From Brevibacillus dissolubilis (GTDB taxonomy: Bacteria; Bacillota; Bacilli; Brevibacillales; Brevibacillaceae): a stretch of 64,000 nt of DNA. Shown in pieces: positions 42,105 to 51,010 of this stretch (the stretch's first letter is position 1; each line of letters opens with the position of its first letter). The translations under genes and the position numbers were made by a program. The stretch covers positions 124,001 through 188,000 of the forward strand of contig NZ_VCNA01000004.1 of NCBI RefSeq assembly GCF_006170445.1, in the 5' to 3' direction. The notes under the pieces are model-generated. The model worked only from the letters and a program-made list of their open reading frames with translations. It was not told where the DNA came from and made no database searches.

Positions 42105-43367
42105 TTAGTGTTCGACCCAGCTTTCGAGGTATGCTTTTTGTTCTGGAGTCAGCGTGTCGATTTTGATACCGAGCGCTTCGAGTTTGTATTGAGCAACCAT
42201 AGCATCCAGCTCGTATGGTACGTTCAGGACTTTTTTACCAATTTGCTCGTAGTTTTTGCTTACATACTCAAGACCAACCGCTTGCAGGGCAAAAGTCATG
42301 TCCATGATTTCTGCCGGGTGACCGTCACCTGCTGCCAGGTTTACGAGACGGCCTTCAGCCAGAAGGTATACTTTGCGGCCATCGTTGAGTACGAACTCTT
42401 CGATGTCTTTGCGTACGGTACGCACAGATTTCGACATTGCATTGAGGTCAACCTTGTTGATCTCGACATCGAAGTGACCAGCGTTGGAGAGGATTGCGCC
42501 GTCTTTCATCACTTCGTAGTGTTCTTTGCGGATGATGTCGCGGTTACCGGTTACGGTTACGAAGTAGTCACCGTGTTTTGCCGCTTCTTCCATAGACATG
42601 ACTTCGAAGCCGTCCATGTAAGCTTCAACTGCTTTGATTGCATCGATTTCGGTTACGATGACTTTCGCACCAAGACCTTTTGCACGCAGAGCCACACCTT
42701 TACCGCACCAGCCGTAACCAGCAACAACCACGGTTTTACCAGCTACTACGAGGTTGGTTGTACGATCGATGCCATCCCATACGGATTGACCTGTACCATA
42801 GCGGTTGTCAAAGAGATATTTACAGAATGCGTCGTTAACTGCCACCATTGGGAAGTTGAGCTTCGCTTCTTTCTCAAGAGCTTTGAGGCGAAGGATACCG
42901 GTTGTGGTTTCTTCTGCGCCACCGCGTACTTGAGAGATGAGATCTTGACGCTCGCTGTGAAGGATGGTGATCAGGTCGCCACCGTCATCGATGATGAGGT
43001 CTGGGCGGGTCTCAAGGGTCTTGATCAGGTGGGATTTATATTCTTCCGGGCTTGGATTGTATTTCGCGAATACGCGGATACCATCTTCCACCAGAGCCGC
43101 ACACACGTCATCTTGTGTGGAGAGTGGATTGGAACCAGTCATGGTAACTTCAGCGCCACCAGCTTGGATCACTTTTCCAAGGTAAGCCGTTTTTGCTTCC
43201 AAGTGCAAGCAGATTGCAACTTTCAGTCCTGCGAATGGTTTCTCTTTTTCGAAGCGTTCACGAATCCGGTTCAGAACCGGCATGTGTTCGCGAACCCAAT
43301 CAATTTTAAGATGTCCGTTAGGTGCAAGGGACATATCTGCTACGATGCTATCTGTAACGACCGTCAT
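42105..43367 (-). CDS. ahcY: adenosylhomocysteinase AhcY
   Basis: 420 aa, hydrolyses S-adenosylhomocysteine to adenosine and homocysteine, regenerating methylation capacity. NAD-binding motif VVVAGYGWCGKGVALRAKGLGA, substrate region VNDAFCKYLFDNRYGTGQS, AVNDAF, GHFDVEI and DGHPAEIMDMTFALQ. GGAGG stands about 10 bases before the ATG. Most Bacillus species use the Pfs/LuxS route instead, so an SahH-type enzyme next to rsmH is a lineage trait. Its terminator carries the next promoter. Confidence 0.95.
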   Translation of the reverse strand: MTVVTDSIVADMSLAPNGHLKIDWVREHMPVLNRIRERFEKEKPFAGLKVAICLHLEAKTAYLGKVIQAGGAEVTMTGSNPLSTQDDVCAALVEDGIRVFAKYNPSPEEYKSHLIKTLETRPDLIIDDGGDLITILHSERQDLISQVRGGAEETTTGILRLKALEKEAKLNFPMVAVNDAFCKYLFDNRYGTGQSVWDGIDRTTNLVVAGKTVVVAGYGWCGKGVALRAKGLGAKVIVTEIDAIKAVEAYMDGFEVMSMEEAAKHGDYFVTVTGNRDIIRKEHYEVMKDGAILSNAGHFDVEINKVDLNAMSKSVRTVRKDIEEFVLNDGRKVYLLAEGRLVNLAAGDGHPAEIMDMTFALQAVGLEYVSKNYEQIGKKVLNVPYELDAMVAQYKLEALGIKIDTLTPEQKAYLESWVEH

Positions 43368-43740
43368 ACAGAAGAATCCTCCTTATATGTATAATCAACT
43401 TAATCTTAACATAGGTAAGTGAACACATCATCTATTATTTTGTCGAGATTTACCAAATTGGTGTTCAACTCACCATTTTTCACCATTTCCCAACCAAAAA
43501 CGGTTCAAGAATAAACAACTTTATTTTCTAGCATTCCCCTAATTCCCGCAAAATGATATGTGGATTTTCAAGGATCTCAGGAGGAACAGTCGCGAATTTT
43601 TGTAAGATCATTCTTTTTTCATAACGTTTATCTTAAATATTTACAATATAAGCATTATCTTACATAACTCTGTGCCGTTGTGTCGCTTTCTCCGATAGAT
43701 TGTTTATGGATCACATTGTATAGAAAAGAGGAATTTTTTT
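43368..43740. other. AT-rich intergenic region upstream of ahcY
   Basis: About 370 bases with no reading frame of note. The ahcY ribosome binding site AAGGAGG is at the left edge. I looked for an S-adenosylhomocysteine or SAM riboswitch fold here and saw no convincing conserved core. An isolated AGGAGGAA near 43575 is not followed by a long frame. Confidence 0.5.
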
Positions 43741-43875
43741 ATGTATGAACCAAAAGCCAATCCGCGAAAACGAACCGGCTCTTGGTTGATGCCTTTTATT
43801 ATATGCCTGATTGGACTGATTGAGCGCGGCGAGGCTGTTTTTTCCGGACTTGGCGGAATGCGAGGCCTGCTTTGA
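43741..43875 (+). CDS. possible 44-residue membrane peptide
   Basis: Reading frame of 44 codons encoding a basic N-terminus (MYEPKANPRKRTGSW) and a hydrophobic segment (LMPFIICLIGLI). AGAGGA lies seven bases before the ATG. Its 3' half overlaps the oppositely oriented membrane-protein gene by 77 bases. The start signal and single hydrophobic helix are consistent with a small membrane protein, but the overlap and short length make it uncertain. Confidence 0.3.
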   Translation: MYEPKANPRKRTGSWLMPFIICLIGLIERGEAVFSGLGGMRGLL

Positions 43876-44095
43876 TCAGACAGAACAGAATCACAATCGG
43901 ATAGGCCAAAAGGAGCATATATGATAGAGGAAGAATCTGTGTCGACAGAATCATTCCGAAGCAGATCCCCGCGAAAAGGATTGCCGTTACACTGTAGAGA
44001 ATCGCTTCGCTATAACGGCTGCGGCGTGTCAGATAATAGGTCGTACCTACAAGCAAAAGGGCGATGACCAGCGCAGTGAGGGAAAATGCGGTCAT
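43799..44095 (-). CDS. small membrane protein of unknown function
   Basis: 98 aa with three hydrophobic segments (AFSLTALVIALLLVGTTYYL, ILYSVTAILFAGICFGMIL, LSYMLLLAYPIVILFCLI) and a basic tail RQVRKKQPRRAQ. AAAGGAGG is seven bases before the ATG. No family recognised. The convergent end overlaps the possible plus-strand microgene. Confidence 0.75.
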   Translation of the reverse strand: MTAFSLTALVIALLLVGTTYYLTRRSRYSEAILYSVTAILFAGICFGMILSTQILPLSYMLLLAYPIVILFCLIKAGLAFRQVRKKQPRRAQSVQSGI

Positions 44096-44158
44096 GCTCT
44101 GACCTCCTTTCTATTCTATGATTTCTATTATAGTAGGGAGGTTCTCATTCGCTCAAAG

Positions 44159-45058
44159 TTAATTATTACCCGTCTCCACCTTCGCCTCTCGCAACAACTC
44201 GATCAACCTGCGAAACGCCTGCGGCATCCATTTCTTTTTATGATAGAGGAGCTGCTTGCAGACCCGGATATCCTGATGAGAAAAGTTCACAATGCTAAGC
44301 TTCCCGCTCTGCACCTCTTCCTTCACCACGATCTTAGGCAAGAGTGCAATCCCCAGACCATAGGCAGCACATTGCTTGATCGCCTCGAGACTGCCGAACT
44401 CGAGCGACGTCTCGGGAACGATCCCGGCTTCGCGCAGCACGCCTTCCATCATTTTGCGGTAGCTACAGCCCTGCTCGGTGACAATCAATGTCTCTCCGGC
44501 AAAATCCTCTGCACATACGACCGCAAGCTGTGTCAGCCGATGATCAGGTGCCGCCACAACCACCATCTCTTCCTCTCCCAGATCCATACATTCGATGTCA
44601 GGATGCGTCTGCGGCCAATCTAGAATCACCGCGATGTCATACGTCCCGTCCCGCACACCCTGACGCAAATCACTGCATATCCCCGGATGCAGCAGCAGCT
44701 TCATCTTCGGCAGCTCCCGCCGATACTTCTGCAAAAACGGCGGCAAATAAAACGCCGCAAGCGACTCCACCGTCCCAATCGTCAGCGTTCCCGCCTGCTG
44801 GGCCTCTTCATTGACCGACAGCTTCGCCTCATCCAACAGCATCAGCACCTGCTCGGCATACCGAAGCACCAGTTCGCCCGCCTGGGTCAACCTCACCTTG
44901 CGCCCCCATCGCTCAAACAGCGGAGCACCGAACCATTCCTCCACATTCTGAATCTGGGTCGTCACACTTGATTGAGCATAACCCAACTCTTCCGCCGCCT
45001 TGGTGAAGCTCTGCCACTTCGCCACCTCGCGCAACGTATGTAAATAACGTGTATCCAC
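44159..45058 (-). CDS. LysR-family transcriptional regulator
   Basis: 299 aa. N-terminal winged helix (RYLHTLREVAKWQSFTKAAEELGYAQSSVTTQIQNVEEWFGAPLFER) and a periplasmic-binding-like effector domain. The GTG at 45058 is the likely start (GGGGG seven bases upstream); the open frame extends a little further. Divergent from the amino acid permease gene, with TCGG-AAAAA-CCGA (45078-45090) in the shared region as a possible operator, so it probably controls that permease. The effector is unknown. Confidence 0.88.
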   Translation of the reverse strand: MDTRYLHTLREVAKWQSFTKAAEELGYAQSSVTTQIQNVEEWFGAPLFERWGRKVRLTQAGELVLRYAEQVLMLLDEAKLSVNEEAQQAGTLTIGTVESLAAFYLPPFLQKYRRELPKMKLLLHPGICSDLRQGVRDGTYDIAVILDWPQTHPDIECMDLGEEEMVVVAAPDHRLTQLAVVCAEDFAGETLIVTEQGCSYRKMMEGVLREAGIVPETSLEFGSLEAIKQCAAYGLGIALLPKIVVKEEVQSGKLSIVNFSHQDIRVCKQLLYHKKKWMPQAFRRLIELLREAKVETGNN

Positions 45059-45181
45059 CCGCCTGCCCCCTTTTCTATCGGAAAAACCGAATCTTATCAT
45101 CAAAAACTATAGATAATACCGATACTAAAATGATGGTACACTGATGTCAAGATTCGCTATTCGGAAAAGAGGGAATGTTCG

Positions 45182-46453
45182 ATGTCACAGTCACAACCAC
45201 AAACAACAGCCTCAGGCCTGCAAAAGACCCTGTCGCTCCCACAGATTGTCGCTCTATATATCGGTGCCGTGATCGGTTCAGGGGTTCTTTTGATCCCCGG
45301 TCTCGCCGCTGAGATGGCAGGGCCTGCTTCTATCCTAGCCTGGCTCGCCATGTCGATCCTCGTCATCCCTATGGCGATCACGATGGGGCTGTTATCCGCA
45401 CGCTTTCCAGATGCAGGCGGAGTCTCCCATTTTGTCCGGCTCGCTTATGGCGATCGGCTTGCCAACATGGTCGGCTGGTTCTTCCTGCTCTCCCCGCCAA
45501 TCGGTGCTCCGATCCTCGCGATCACCGGAGCCAATTACGTCAAAGCTATTTTGAACTGGAACGATGCACAGGTCTTTGCCACCGCAGCGGTCATTTTACT
45601 TACCGTACTGATCATGAACATATTCGGCATGCATATCGCGGGTAATATCCAAACCATCGTCGTCGCCCTGATCGTCACGATCTTGCTCTTATCGATCGGT
45701 GCATCTGTTCCACATGTCTCTGCCGCCAACTTTACCCCATTTGCCCCGCACGGTTGGGTTTCTGTCTTGCAGGCGGCTGGTCTGCTCTTCTGGTGCTTTA
45801 TCGGCTGGGAGGCGGTCACCCATCTGTCCGAAGAATTCGTTGACCCCCGCAAAAATGCGATCCGTGGTGTCTTATGGAGCGCCGGGGTCGTTGCCCTGCT
45901 CTATTTCGGCGTCGCCTTCATGACCGTCGCCACCCATAGCTATGGCGCAGGCAAATCCGAAGCATCCCTAAGCCTCATGGTCCAGCTCACCTTAGGCCCT
46001 GTCGGCGGCTGGATCGTCGCCGGAACCGCCCTGTTCATCTGTATCGCCACCGCCAACGCCTATGTCGGCGCAGCCGCCCGCACCGCCTATGCCCTCGCCA
46101 AGCAAGGCAATGCCCCACGCTGGTTCGGCAAGCTTCATCCCAAATACAACACCCCCACAGGCGGCCTGCTCTTCCTGACGCTCTGCTTCATCGCCGTCCT
46201 GTCCGTTCTCTACAGCGGCGTGCTAAGTCTCGCTGAGCTAATCACCCTCCCCAATGCAACCTTCTTCGCCACCTACATCGGCGGTTGCTTTGCCGGAATC
46301 AAATTACTCAAGGACAGCAAGCTTGGGAAAGCCTTCGCATGGGTTTCCCTCGTCGTAACCGTAGCACTCTACCCGTTCCTCGGATGGTCAGCGCTCTATC
46401 CGCTGGTGATTGTGTTTATCATATTGCTCGCTGAAAAGAAAAAGAAGCCTTGA
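45182..46453 (+). CDS. APC-family amino acid permease
   Basis: 423 aa, twelve hydrophobic segments. The APC start LPQIVALYIGAVIGSGVLLIPGLAAEMAGPAS carries the backbone-binding GxGxxx motif of TM1; FWCFIGWEAVTHLSEEFVDPRKN is the TM6 region with the DPRKN consensus. Resembles YjeH-type exporters or general amino acid permeases. Divergent from the LysR gene. Two hairpins follow, the second a good terminator. Confidence 0.88.
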   Translation: MSQSQPQTTASGLQKTLSLPQIVALYIGAVIGSGVLLIPGLAAEMAGPASILAWLAMSILVIPMAITMGLLSARFPDAGGVSHFVRLAYGDRLANMVGWFFLLSPPIGAPILAITGANYVKAILNWNDAQVFATAAVILLTVLIMNIFGMHIAGNIQTIVVALIVTILLLSIGASVPHVSAANFTPFAPHGWVSVLQAAGLLFWCFIGWEAVTHLSEEFVDPRKNAIRGVLWSAGVVALLYFGVAFMTVATHSYGAGKSEASLSLMVQLTLGPVGGWIVAGTALFICIATANAYVGAAARTAYALAKQGNAPRWFGKLHPKYNTPTGGLLFLTLCFIAVLSVLYSGVLSLAELITLPNATFFATYIGGCFAGIKLLKDSKLGKAFAWVSLVVTVALYPFLGWSALYPLVIVFIILLAEKKKKP

Positions 46454-46477
46454 TGTAATGTCAAGGCTCCTCCCCCT

Positions 46478-46508
46478 AGCCGACGCCCAAAAGCCGTTGG
46501 CTTTTTTT
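46478..46508 (+). terminator. terminator of the permease gene
   Basis: Stem AGCCGACG/CGTTGGCT with one G-T pair, followed by TTTTTTT. A separate AGCCTTGA/TCAAGGCT hairpin overlaps the stop codon at 46446-46468. Confidence 0.8.
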
Positions 46509-46544
46509 CTTTTATCTTTCCTATCCTTTTCCCATCCCTGAATA

Positions 46545-46632
46545 GAGAGCGTGAGGATGATCTGTTTGTAAGGAGACCGGCTGAACGAAGTGAGGGAAAG
46601 GCGACTGGAAAACAGATCATCCTCACGCTCTC
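46545..46632. repeat. long perfect hairpin with a 42-nt loop (element D)
   Basis: A 23-bp perfect inverted repeat (46545-46567 and 46610-46632, GAGAGCGTGAGG at the base) encloses a 42-nt loop. The right arm covers the last codons and stop of the hypothetical gene at 46623-46880. It lies between two convergent genes, after the permease terminator. The loop does not share the core blocks of elements A-C, so it is a different kind of structure. Confidence 0.7.
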
Positions 46633-46880
46633 CCCTTCAACCTCCTCGTCTCGTTATCGATATGCCGCACTGCCTTCAAAAACCGCGACTCCTCCATTTT
46701 CCCTTTTTCCCTCAGCCACTCCACATAATTACGCAGGGACAAAATATCGACCCACGCATCCTTCGACTGCGGATTATTATCTGGCAGCTCCCCCGTCAAT
46801 TCCCCGTCCCGCACGGCTTGTCCCAATTCGGTCGGGTGAATTCCGATTTTATACGCAATATGATGCAAGGCAATCTTCAT
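46623..46880 (-). CDS. hypothetical protein, possible small DNA-binding protein
   Basis: 85 aa, largely helical and charged: MKIALHHIAYKIGIHPTELGQAVRDGELTGELPDNN. The first part reads like a helix-turn-helix excisionase-style fold (KIGIHPTELGQAVRDGEL), but this is a weak resemblance. GGGAGGGTTTATCGGAG stands before the ATG. Its 3' end runs into the long hairpin D. Confidence 0.6.
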   Translation of the reverse strand: MKIALHHIAYKIGIHPTELGQAVRDGELTGELPDNNPQSKDAWVDILSLRNYVEWLREKGKMEESRFLKAVRHIDNETRRLKGRA

Positions 46881-46907
46881 CTCCGATAAACCCTCCCAGC
46901 CTATGTG

Positions 46908-46947
46908 AAAAAAGCGTCTGTCTCAGCAACCGTGACAGACGCTTTTT
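46908..46947. terminator. bidirectional terminator beside bshC
   Basis: Long stem AAAAGCGTCTGTC/GACAGACGCTTTT with T-runs on both sides, between the bshC stop and the hypothetical gene. Confidence 0.85.
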
Positions 46948-46966
46948 TGCTTTGAATTGTCAGATG

Positions 46967-48613
46967 CTATCCCCGTTGAATATACAGCACCTTGTGCGTC
47001 CCGTCAAACGGTACCTCCGCCAAAAGCAGACGCTCAACCAGGTCAAGTCCGTGGCTGTTCAGGTACTGCATTACGGTGTAGGTCCGCTCCTGCAAACCGC
47101 CGGATGGACGCAGGTTCACTTCCAGGCGCTCTACCCGCTTGATCGCGACGTCATGCTTGAGGTGGACAGATTGCTCGGTACGCTTTTCTAAAAATTGCAC
47201 CTGATCCAATAATCGGTCCACATTCTTCTCAGCAAGCTCCCGAAGGCTTGGATCGTATTCGGTCACCTCACCCACCAGCTTGCGGTAGATCGCGAGCAGC
47301 TCCTCTTTGATCTGGGCAAAACGTCCGGCAAAATACGCACCGCCCTCCAGCTCAGACAGCCATTTTTCCTTCCAGCCGGCAAAATCGGTCAGTACTGTCT
47401 CAATCGACACCCCTACCTGCTCCATCACCCGCTCCATCGCACCCTCGACCAGCGTGTACGAGGTACGTGGAACGATGATTGGCAGCTCGTAGCCCAGCAT
47501 CTCGAAGTACGCCTTATAATACGCCCAATACGCAATCTCACCCGGCCCCCCGACAAAAGCAAGCGTCGGAAGCAGGTGCTCCTGGGCAAGCGGTCTAGAC
47601 ACCACATTGCTGCTAAACCGCTCCGGCTCCGTCTCCAGCAGGGCCAGCAGTTCTGCACGGGTGTAGCGTTGTACCCCATGCTTCACGCGGAACGTATCTC
47701 CTTCGCGGACAAGCAACAGCCGCTCACCGTTTTCATAGAAAAACAGATTCGCCTGCGCCTCGTCCAGCTGCAGCTGTGCCCCGTATCCATTCGTCTTGAG
47801 TGCCTGCTCGGCATCCATCAGCTTTTGCATAATTTCTTCATTATAAGAAAGGATTTGGCGAAACACCGGCGCTTCCAGCTTCCGAACGAATGGTGAGGAT
47901 GATTCCAATAACACCAGGCCATGCTCCCCGAGCAAGCTTGCCATCAGCCGGGCAAACCAATCGACCAGTGTCTGGGATTCTCCCGCCGTACCCGTCAACA
48001 GCTCACGCAACTCCTTGCTGTGATCCGTCTCCGTCTGTCCCGCGAAGAATTCATCTACGACCCGCTGCATCTCTTCTTGGCTGAGCGGCAGCATGCTGGC
48101 AGAGATGCGTCCTTTGACCTCTGTGGACAGCTTCAGCTTGTATGCCTCTGTATCTTCCGCCTCCGCACCCGTCACCCATGTGTGATTAATCTCATCCAAG
48201 TCATGATCTTCCCCGGCAATCCAAAAGATTGGCACGACCGATACACCAAGCTGCTCTTCCAACCGTTTCGCATGTCGGATGGTATCGATCGCTTTATAGA
48301 TCGTGTACAACGGTCCTGTCAACAGACCTGCCTGCTGTCCTGCCACCACTACATACGTATCCTCATGGCGCAGTCGCTCAATCTGATCCAGTGCCGCCGG
48401 ATGATTCCCCATCTCACGGTTATACTGTGCCAAGCCGTCCGCCAATTGGTTCCGATGCGGATATTTCCGTTGCTTCAGCGATTCGAGCCGCTTCTGATAA
48501 GATTCTGTCGCATACGGATTACAGGGTAAAAAGGATAACGCTGTCTGCTTCCCAGACACATAATCGCTGATCAGCGGATTGCCATAAGGAAGCGGAAGAG
48601 TATATATATTCAC
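46967..48613 (-). CDS. bshC: bacillithiol biosynthesis cysteine-adding enzyme BshC
   Basis: 548 aa, adds Cys to GlcN-malate in the last step of bacillithiol synthesis. Nucleotidyltransferase-like core motifs: VVVAGQQAGLLTGPLYTIYKA (HxGH-like region), IFWIAGEDHDLDEINH and FVGGPGEIAYWAYYKAYFE. Length is the usual 540 aa. In B. subtilis bshC also lies near the division operon. AAGGAACC is about 9 bases before the ATG. Confidence 0.93.
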   Translation of the reverse strand: MNIYTLPLPYGNPLISDYVSGKQTALSFLPCNPYATESYQKRLESLKQRKYPHRNQLADGLAQYNREMGNHPAALDQIERLRHEDTYVVVAGQQAGLLTGPLYTIYKAIDTIRHAKRLEEQLGVSVVPIFWIAGEDHDLDEINHTWVTGAEAEDTEAYKLKLSTEVKGRISASMLPLSQEEMQRVVDEFFAGQTETDHSKELRELLTGTAGESQTLVDWFARLMASLLGEHGLVLLESSSPFVRKLEAPVFRQILSYNEEIMQKLMDAEQALKTNGYGAQLQLDEAQANLFFYENGERLLLVREGDTFRVKHGVQRYTRAELLALLETEPERFSSNVVSRPLAQEHLLPTLAFVGGPGEIAYWAYYKAYFEMLGYELPIIVPRTSYTLVEGAMERVMEQVGVSIETVLTDFAGWKEKWLSELEGGAYFAGRFAQIKEELLAIYRKLVGEVTEYDPSLRELAEKNVDRLLDQVQFLEKRTEQSVHLKHDVAIKRVERLEVNLRPSGGLQERTYTVMQYLNSHGLDLVERLLLAEVPFDGTHKVLYIQRG

Positions 48614-48679
48614 GAAAGGTTCCTTCTTTCTTCAAAACGATAGTCAGATGGATAAATTATATCACTTTCATCCCAAACG

Positions 48680-48710
48680 AAAAACAGGACACCCCGCTCC
48701 GAAGTGTCCT
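48680..48710 (-). terminator. terminator after the XRE-cupin gene
   Basis: Minus-strand stem AGGACAC/GTGTCCT with an 11-base loop followed by GTTTTTC. Confidence 0.7.
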
Positions 48711-48738
48711 CCTACCCAAAAAGAAAGAATCTTTATTT

Positions 48739-49299
48739 TTAAAATTGCGGGGGAGACAGCGCCCACACCAATACCGCCTCTTCATTACTGATGTTGGCGA
48801 TAATATGGATCTGAGAATTATCAAAATAAATACTGTCGCCGGCTTCCAGATGGAACTCCTCTTCACCGACGCGAATCATCACATTACCAGTGATGACAGT
48901 CAGGCACTCTTCTCCGTCCTGTGCCACGAACATATCACGGGTCTGTTCACCAGGCTGCAGACGAACCTCAATCAGGCCAAGCTTCGCATTCCCACCTGCA
49001 GATAAAAGCGAGTATGTACCGGTAGATTCAGGAAATACCATTTTTCTGCGCTTATCTTTAGGAATAACATGAATATGATTATGTTCGATATCTTCAAAAA
49101 AATGAATCAATGGAGCTTCCAGTGCTTTCGTGATTCTCCACAGCGACTCTAAAGAAGGCTGGGAGATACCGCGCTCCACTTGGCTTAACAGACCTTTGCT
49201 CAAGCCTGTTTTGGTTGCCATGATTTCCAGCGTAAATCCTCTTTCCTTGCGTACGGTACGAATTTTATTGCCGATCATTTCAATTGGTAAGCTGCTCAT
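48739..49299 (-). CDS. XRE-cupin transcriptional regulator
   Basis: 186 aa. N-terminal helix-turn-helix (IGNKIRTVRKERGFTLEIMATKTGLSKGLLSQVERGISQPSLESLWRI) joined to a C-terminal cupin (VRLQPGEQTRDMFVAQDGEECLTVITGNVMIRVGEEEFHLEAGDSIYFDNSQIHIIANIS). Typical of regulators of amino acid or polyamine pathways that sense a small ligand in the cupin. AAAGGATG lies upstream of the ATG. Follows the DUF3397-like and panE genes in the same direction. Confidence 0.9.
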   Translation of the reverse strand: MSSLPIEMIGNKIRTVRKERGFTLEIMATKTGLSKGLLSQVERGISQPSLESLWRITKALEAPLIHFFEDIEHNHIHVIPKDKRRKMVFPESTGTYSLLSAGGNAKLGLIEVRLQPGEQTRDMFVAQDGEECLTVITGNVMIRVGEEEFHLEAGDSIYFDNSQIHIIANISNEEAVLVWALSPPQF

Positions 49300-49326
49300 T
49301 CTCTACACCATCCTTTAATTTATCGC

Positions 49327-49713
49327 CTAACTGCTCTGCATCGTAACCCAAATGCCGGTGCTAACCAAACACAAATAAGCAATGCCTAGAAGTACAAACG
49401 AGATCCGCCATGTGGAAAACCCGATTTTTTTATAGGACAACTCTCCCCGCAGTCTCTTTTGCAGATAGCCCAAAGCTGATGCGATGCATGCAAAAAGGAA
49501 AAAAATCCAAAACCAAGCTGCTATCGCTTCCGGCCAAATATACCGGTAAGCCACCACAACTGAATGTATTAAAAACACATTTGTAACATTGACAGACCAA
49601 TCCATTGCAACACGTTGGCTCTTTTTCCAGTAGTATGTTCCCGCGTATACCAGCGCAAATGCAAGAATCGGTACTGTAGTGAAAACTCCCCAAGTATTAA
49701 TCAATAAATTCAT
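49327..49713 (-). CDS. DUF3397-like membrane protein
   Basis: 128 aa with four hydrophobic segments (FTTVPILAFALVYAGTYYW; VNVTNVFLIHSVVVAYRYIW; AAWFWIFFLFACIASALGYL; WRISFVLLGIAYLCLVSTGIW) separated by Lys/Arg-rich loops. Small membrane proteins of the DUF3397 kind are frequent between panE and bshC in Bacillales, which fits. Function unknown. Confidence 0.7.
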   Translation of the reverse strand: MNLLINTWGVFTTVPILAFALVYAGTYYWKKSQRVAMDWSVNVTNVFLIHSVVVAYRYIWPEAIAAWFWIFFLFACIASALGYLQKRLRGELSYKKIGFSTWRISFVLLGIAYLCLVSTGIWVTMQSS

Positions 49714-49737
49714 CCGCAGCCTCTCCCCTATTTGAGG

Positions 49738-50652
49738 CTACAAACTTGTTTTTAAGAGAACGATGCGCAATATTGTTTCATGCATCGGCACAGGTATGTT
49801 GTATTTCGTAGCTAGCGTGACTATGTACCCATTGATTGCATCAATCTCGGTAGGGCGTTGGTTCCACAAGTCTTGTAGCATCGAAGAATGGTTTAGGGAA
49901 GTACTTCGGCAAATCGTTAGAATATCCTTCCAATCTTTCTCAGATATTTCTACCCCAGATGCACATGCAACTTGTTTGGCTTCATCAAAAACCTTTCGCA
50001 TCGTACATAGCGTAAGTGAATTCTCCAACAAACCACCGTTGGGAATTTCGAATATCGTTGTCAAAGGATTGATACATGCATTGGCCAGCAGCTTTTTCCA
50101 AAGCAAGCTCGCTGTCTCCTCTGCGTATTCGGCTGGAATTTTAGCCTGATTGGATATTTGTACGAATGAATGAATCAATGATTCCGATTGTGTAATCTTT
50201 TCCCAAGGGCCGACACGCAACATACCTGCTCCCGTATGCACCACCTCTATAGGTGACAGCCGCCGGGCCCCCTCTGTGTTGATACCGAAGTAGACCTGAT
50301 CTTGGCGAAGCACCTCCTTTAAAAGATCCTGATGACCCATGCCGTTTTGCAGCGCAATGACCTTCGAGGAAGGTGGGATCTTGCTTAGCAAAGGCAAAAT
50401 ATGTGGGATATGTGTCTGCTTTAAAGCAATCACATATAAATCCGCAAATGGAAGCTCCTCTGTGGACGGCTGTGCATGAAGGGGGATCTGGACGATGTTG
50501 GAATTCATAGGATGATAGGTGATTCCCTGTTGTTGGATGGCTGATGCCTGTTCCTGGCTTCTTGTGACTAAAGTTACATCTGCGCCAACCAGGCGAAGAC
50601 GAGCCGACAATAATAAGCCTACAGAACCACCACCGATTACAACTATTTGCAT
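49738..50652 (-). CDS. panE: 2-dehydropantoate 2-reductase (ketopantoate reductase)
   Basis: 304 aa NADPH-dependent enzyme of pantothenate synthesis. N-terminal GxGxxG (IVVIGGGSVGLLLSARL), the middle VIALKQT and ALQNGMGHQDLL, the catalytic lysine in LLWKKLLANACINPLTTIF, and the end RSTSLNHSSMLQDLWNQRPTEIDAINGYIV. Start ATG 50652 has GGAGG six bases upstream. Close relatives of B. subtilis YlbQ sit in the same place. Confidence 0.9.
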   Translation of the reverse strand: MQIVVIGGGSVGLLLSARLRLVGADVTLVTRSQEQASAIQQQGITYHPMNSNIVQIPLHAQPSTEELPFADLYVIALKQTHIPHILPLLSKIPPSSKVIALQNGMGHQDLLKEVLRQDQVYFGINTEGARRLSPIEVVHTGAGMLRVGPWEKITQSESLIHSFVQISNQAKIPAEYAEETASLLWKKLLANACINPLTTIFEIPNGGLLENSLTLCTMRKVFDEAKQVACASGVEISEKDWKDILTICRSTSLNHSSMLQDLWNQRPTEIDAINGYIVTLATKYNIPVPMHETILRIVLLKTSL

Positions 50653-50945
50653 AGGGTGCCTCCAAAGAGAAGAATTGATATCCAAAATTACCTAATATAA
50701 GCATAACAAAAGTTAGCTGAATAGAAAACAGGTTAAACGAAATTTAATCAACAAAATTATCGAAAATCCTTCTTTGTAAATTAATTTAATTAATCGGAAT
50801 ATAAATTTTGACCGAAAGTGACGTTATTTTTCGAAAATATTTTATAACAGTATATATTACCTAGGTCCGTTCAGTATGATCAATTATGCATGATTTTGTG
50901 AATTTTTTTAAATCAACTGAATAAATATACCATTTTTCCCGTCTG
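50653..50945. other. AT-rich intergenic region between panE and the carboxylase operon
   Basis: About 300 bases, very AT-rich with several stop codons in all frames. TTAATTTAATTAAT-type sequence near 50780 is notable but matches no motif I can name. Contains the upstream side of panE; no gene is visible. Confidence 0.5.
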
Positions 50946-50952
50946 TTGATAG

Positions 50953-50990
50953 CAAAAAGCTGTCTCCACATCGTTAGGAGACAGCCTTTT
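50953..50990. terminator. terminator of the acyl-CoA carboxylase operon
   Basis: 9-bp perfect stem GCTGTCTCC/GGAGACAGC with T-runs on both strands, 20 bases after the carboxyltransferase stop. Confidence 0.85.
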
Positions 50991-51010
50991 GTCAATCGGT
51001 AACGTTTTCG

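Noticed and set aside
42108-43394. Long open frame of 428 codons on the plus strand
   Set aside because: It is the exact antisense of ahcY and translates to Cys/Phe/His-rich sequence without a family pattern or ribosome binding site.
43368-43740. SAH or SAM riboswitch upstream of ahcY
   Set aside because: The region is AT-rich, and I could not find a convincing conserved core or terminator/anti-terminator pair.
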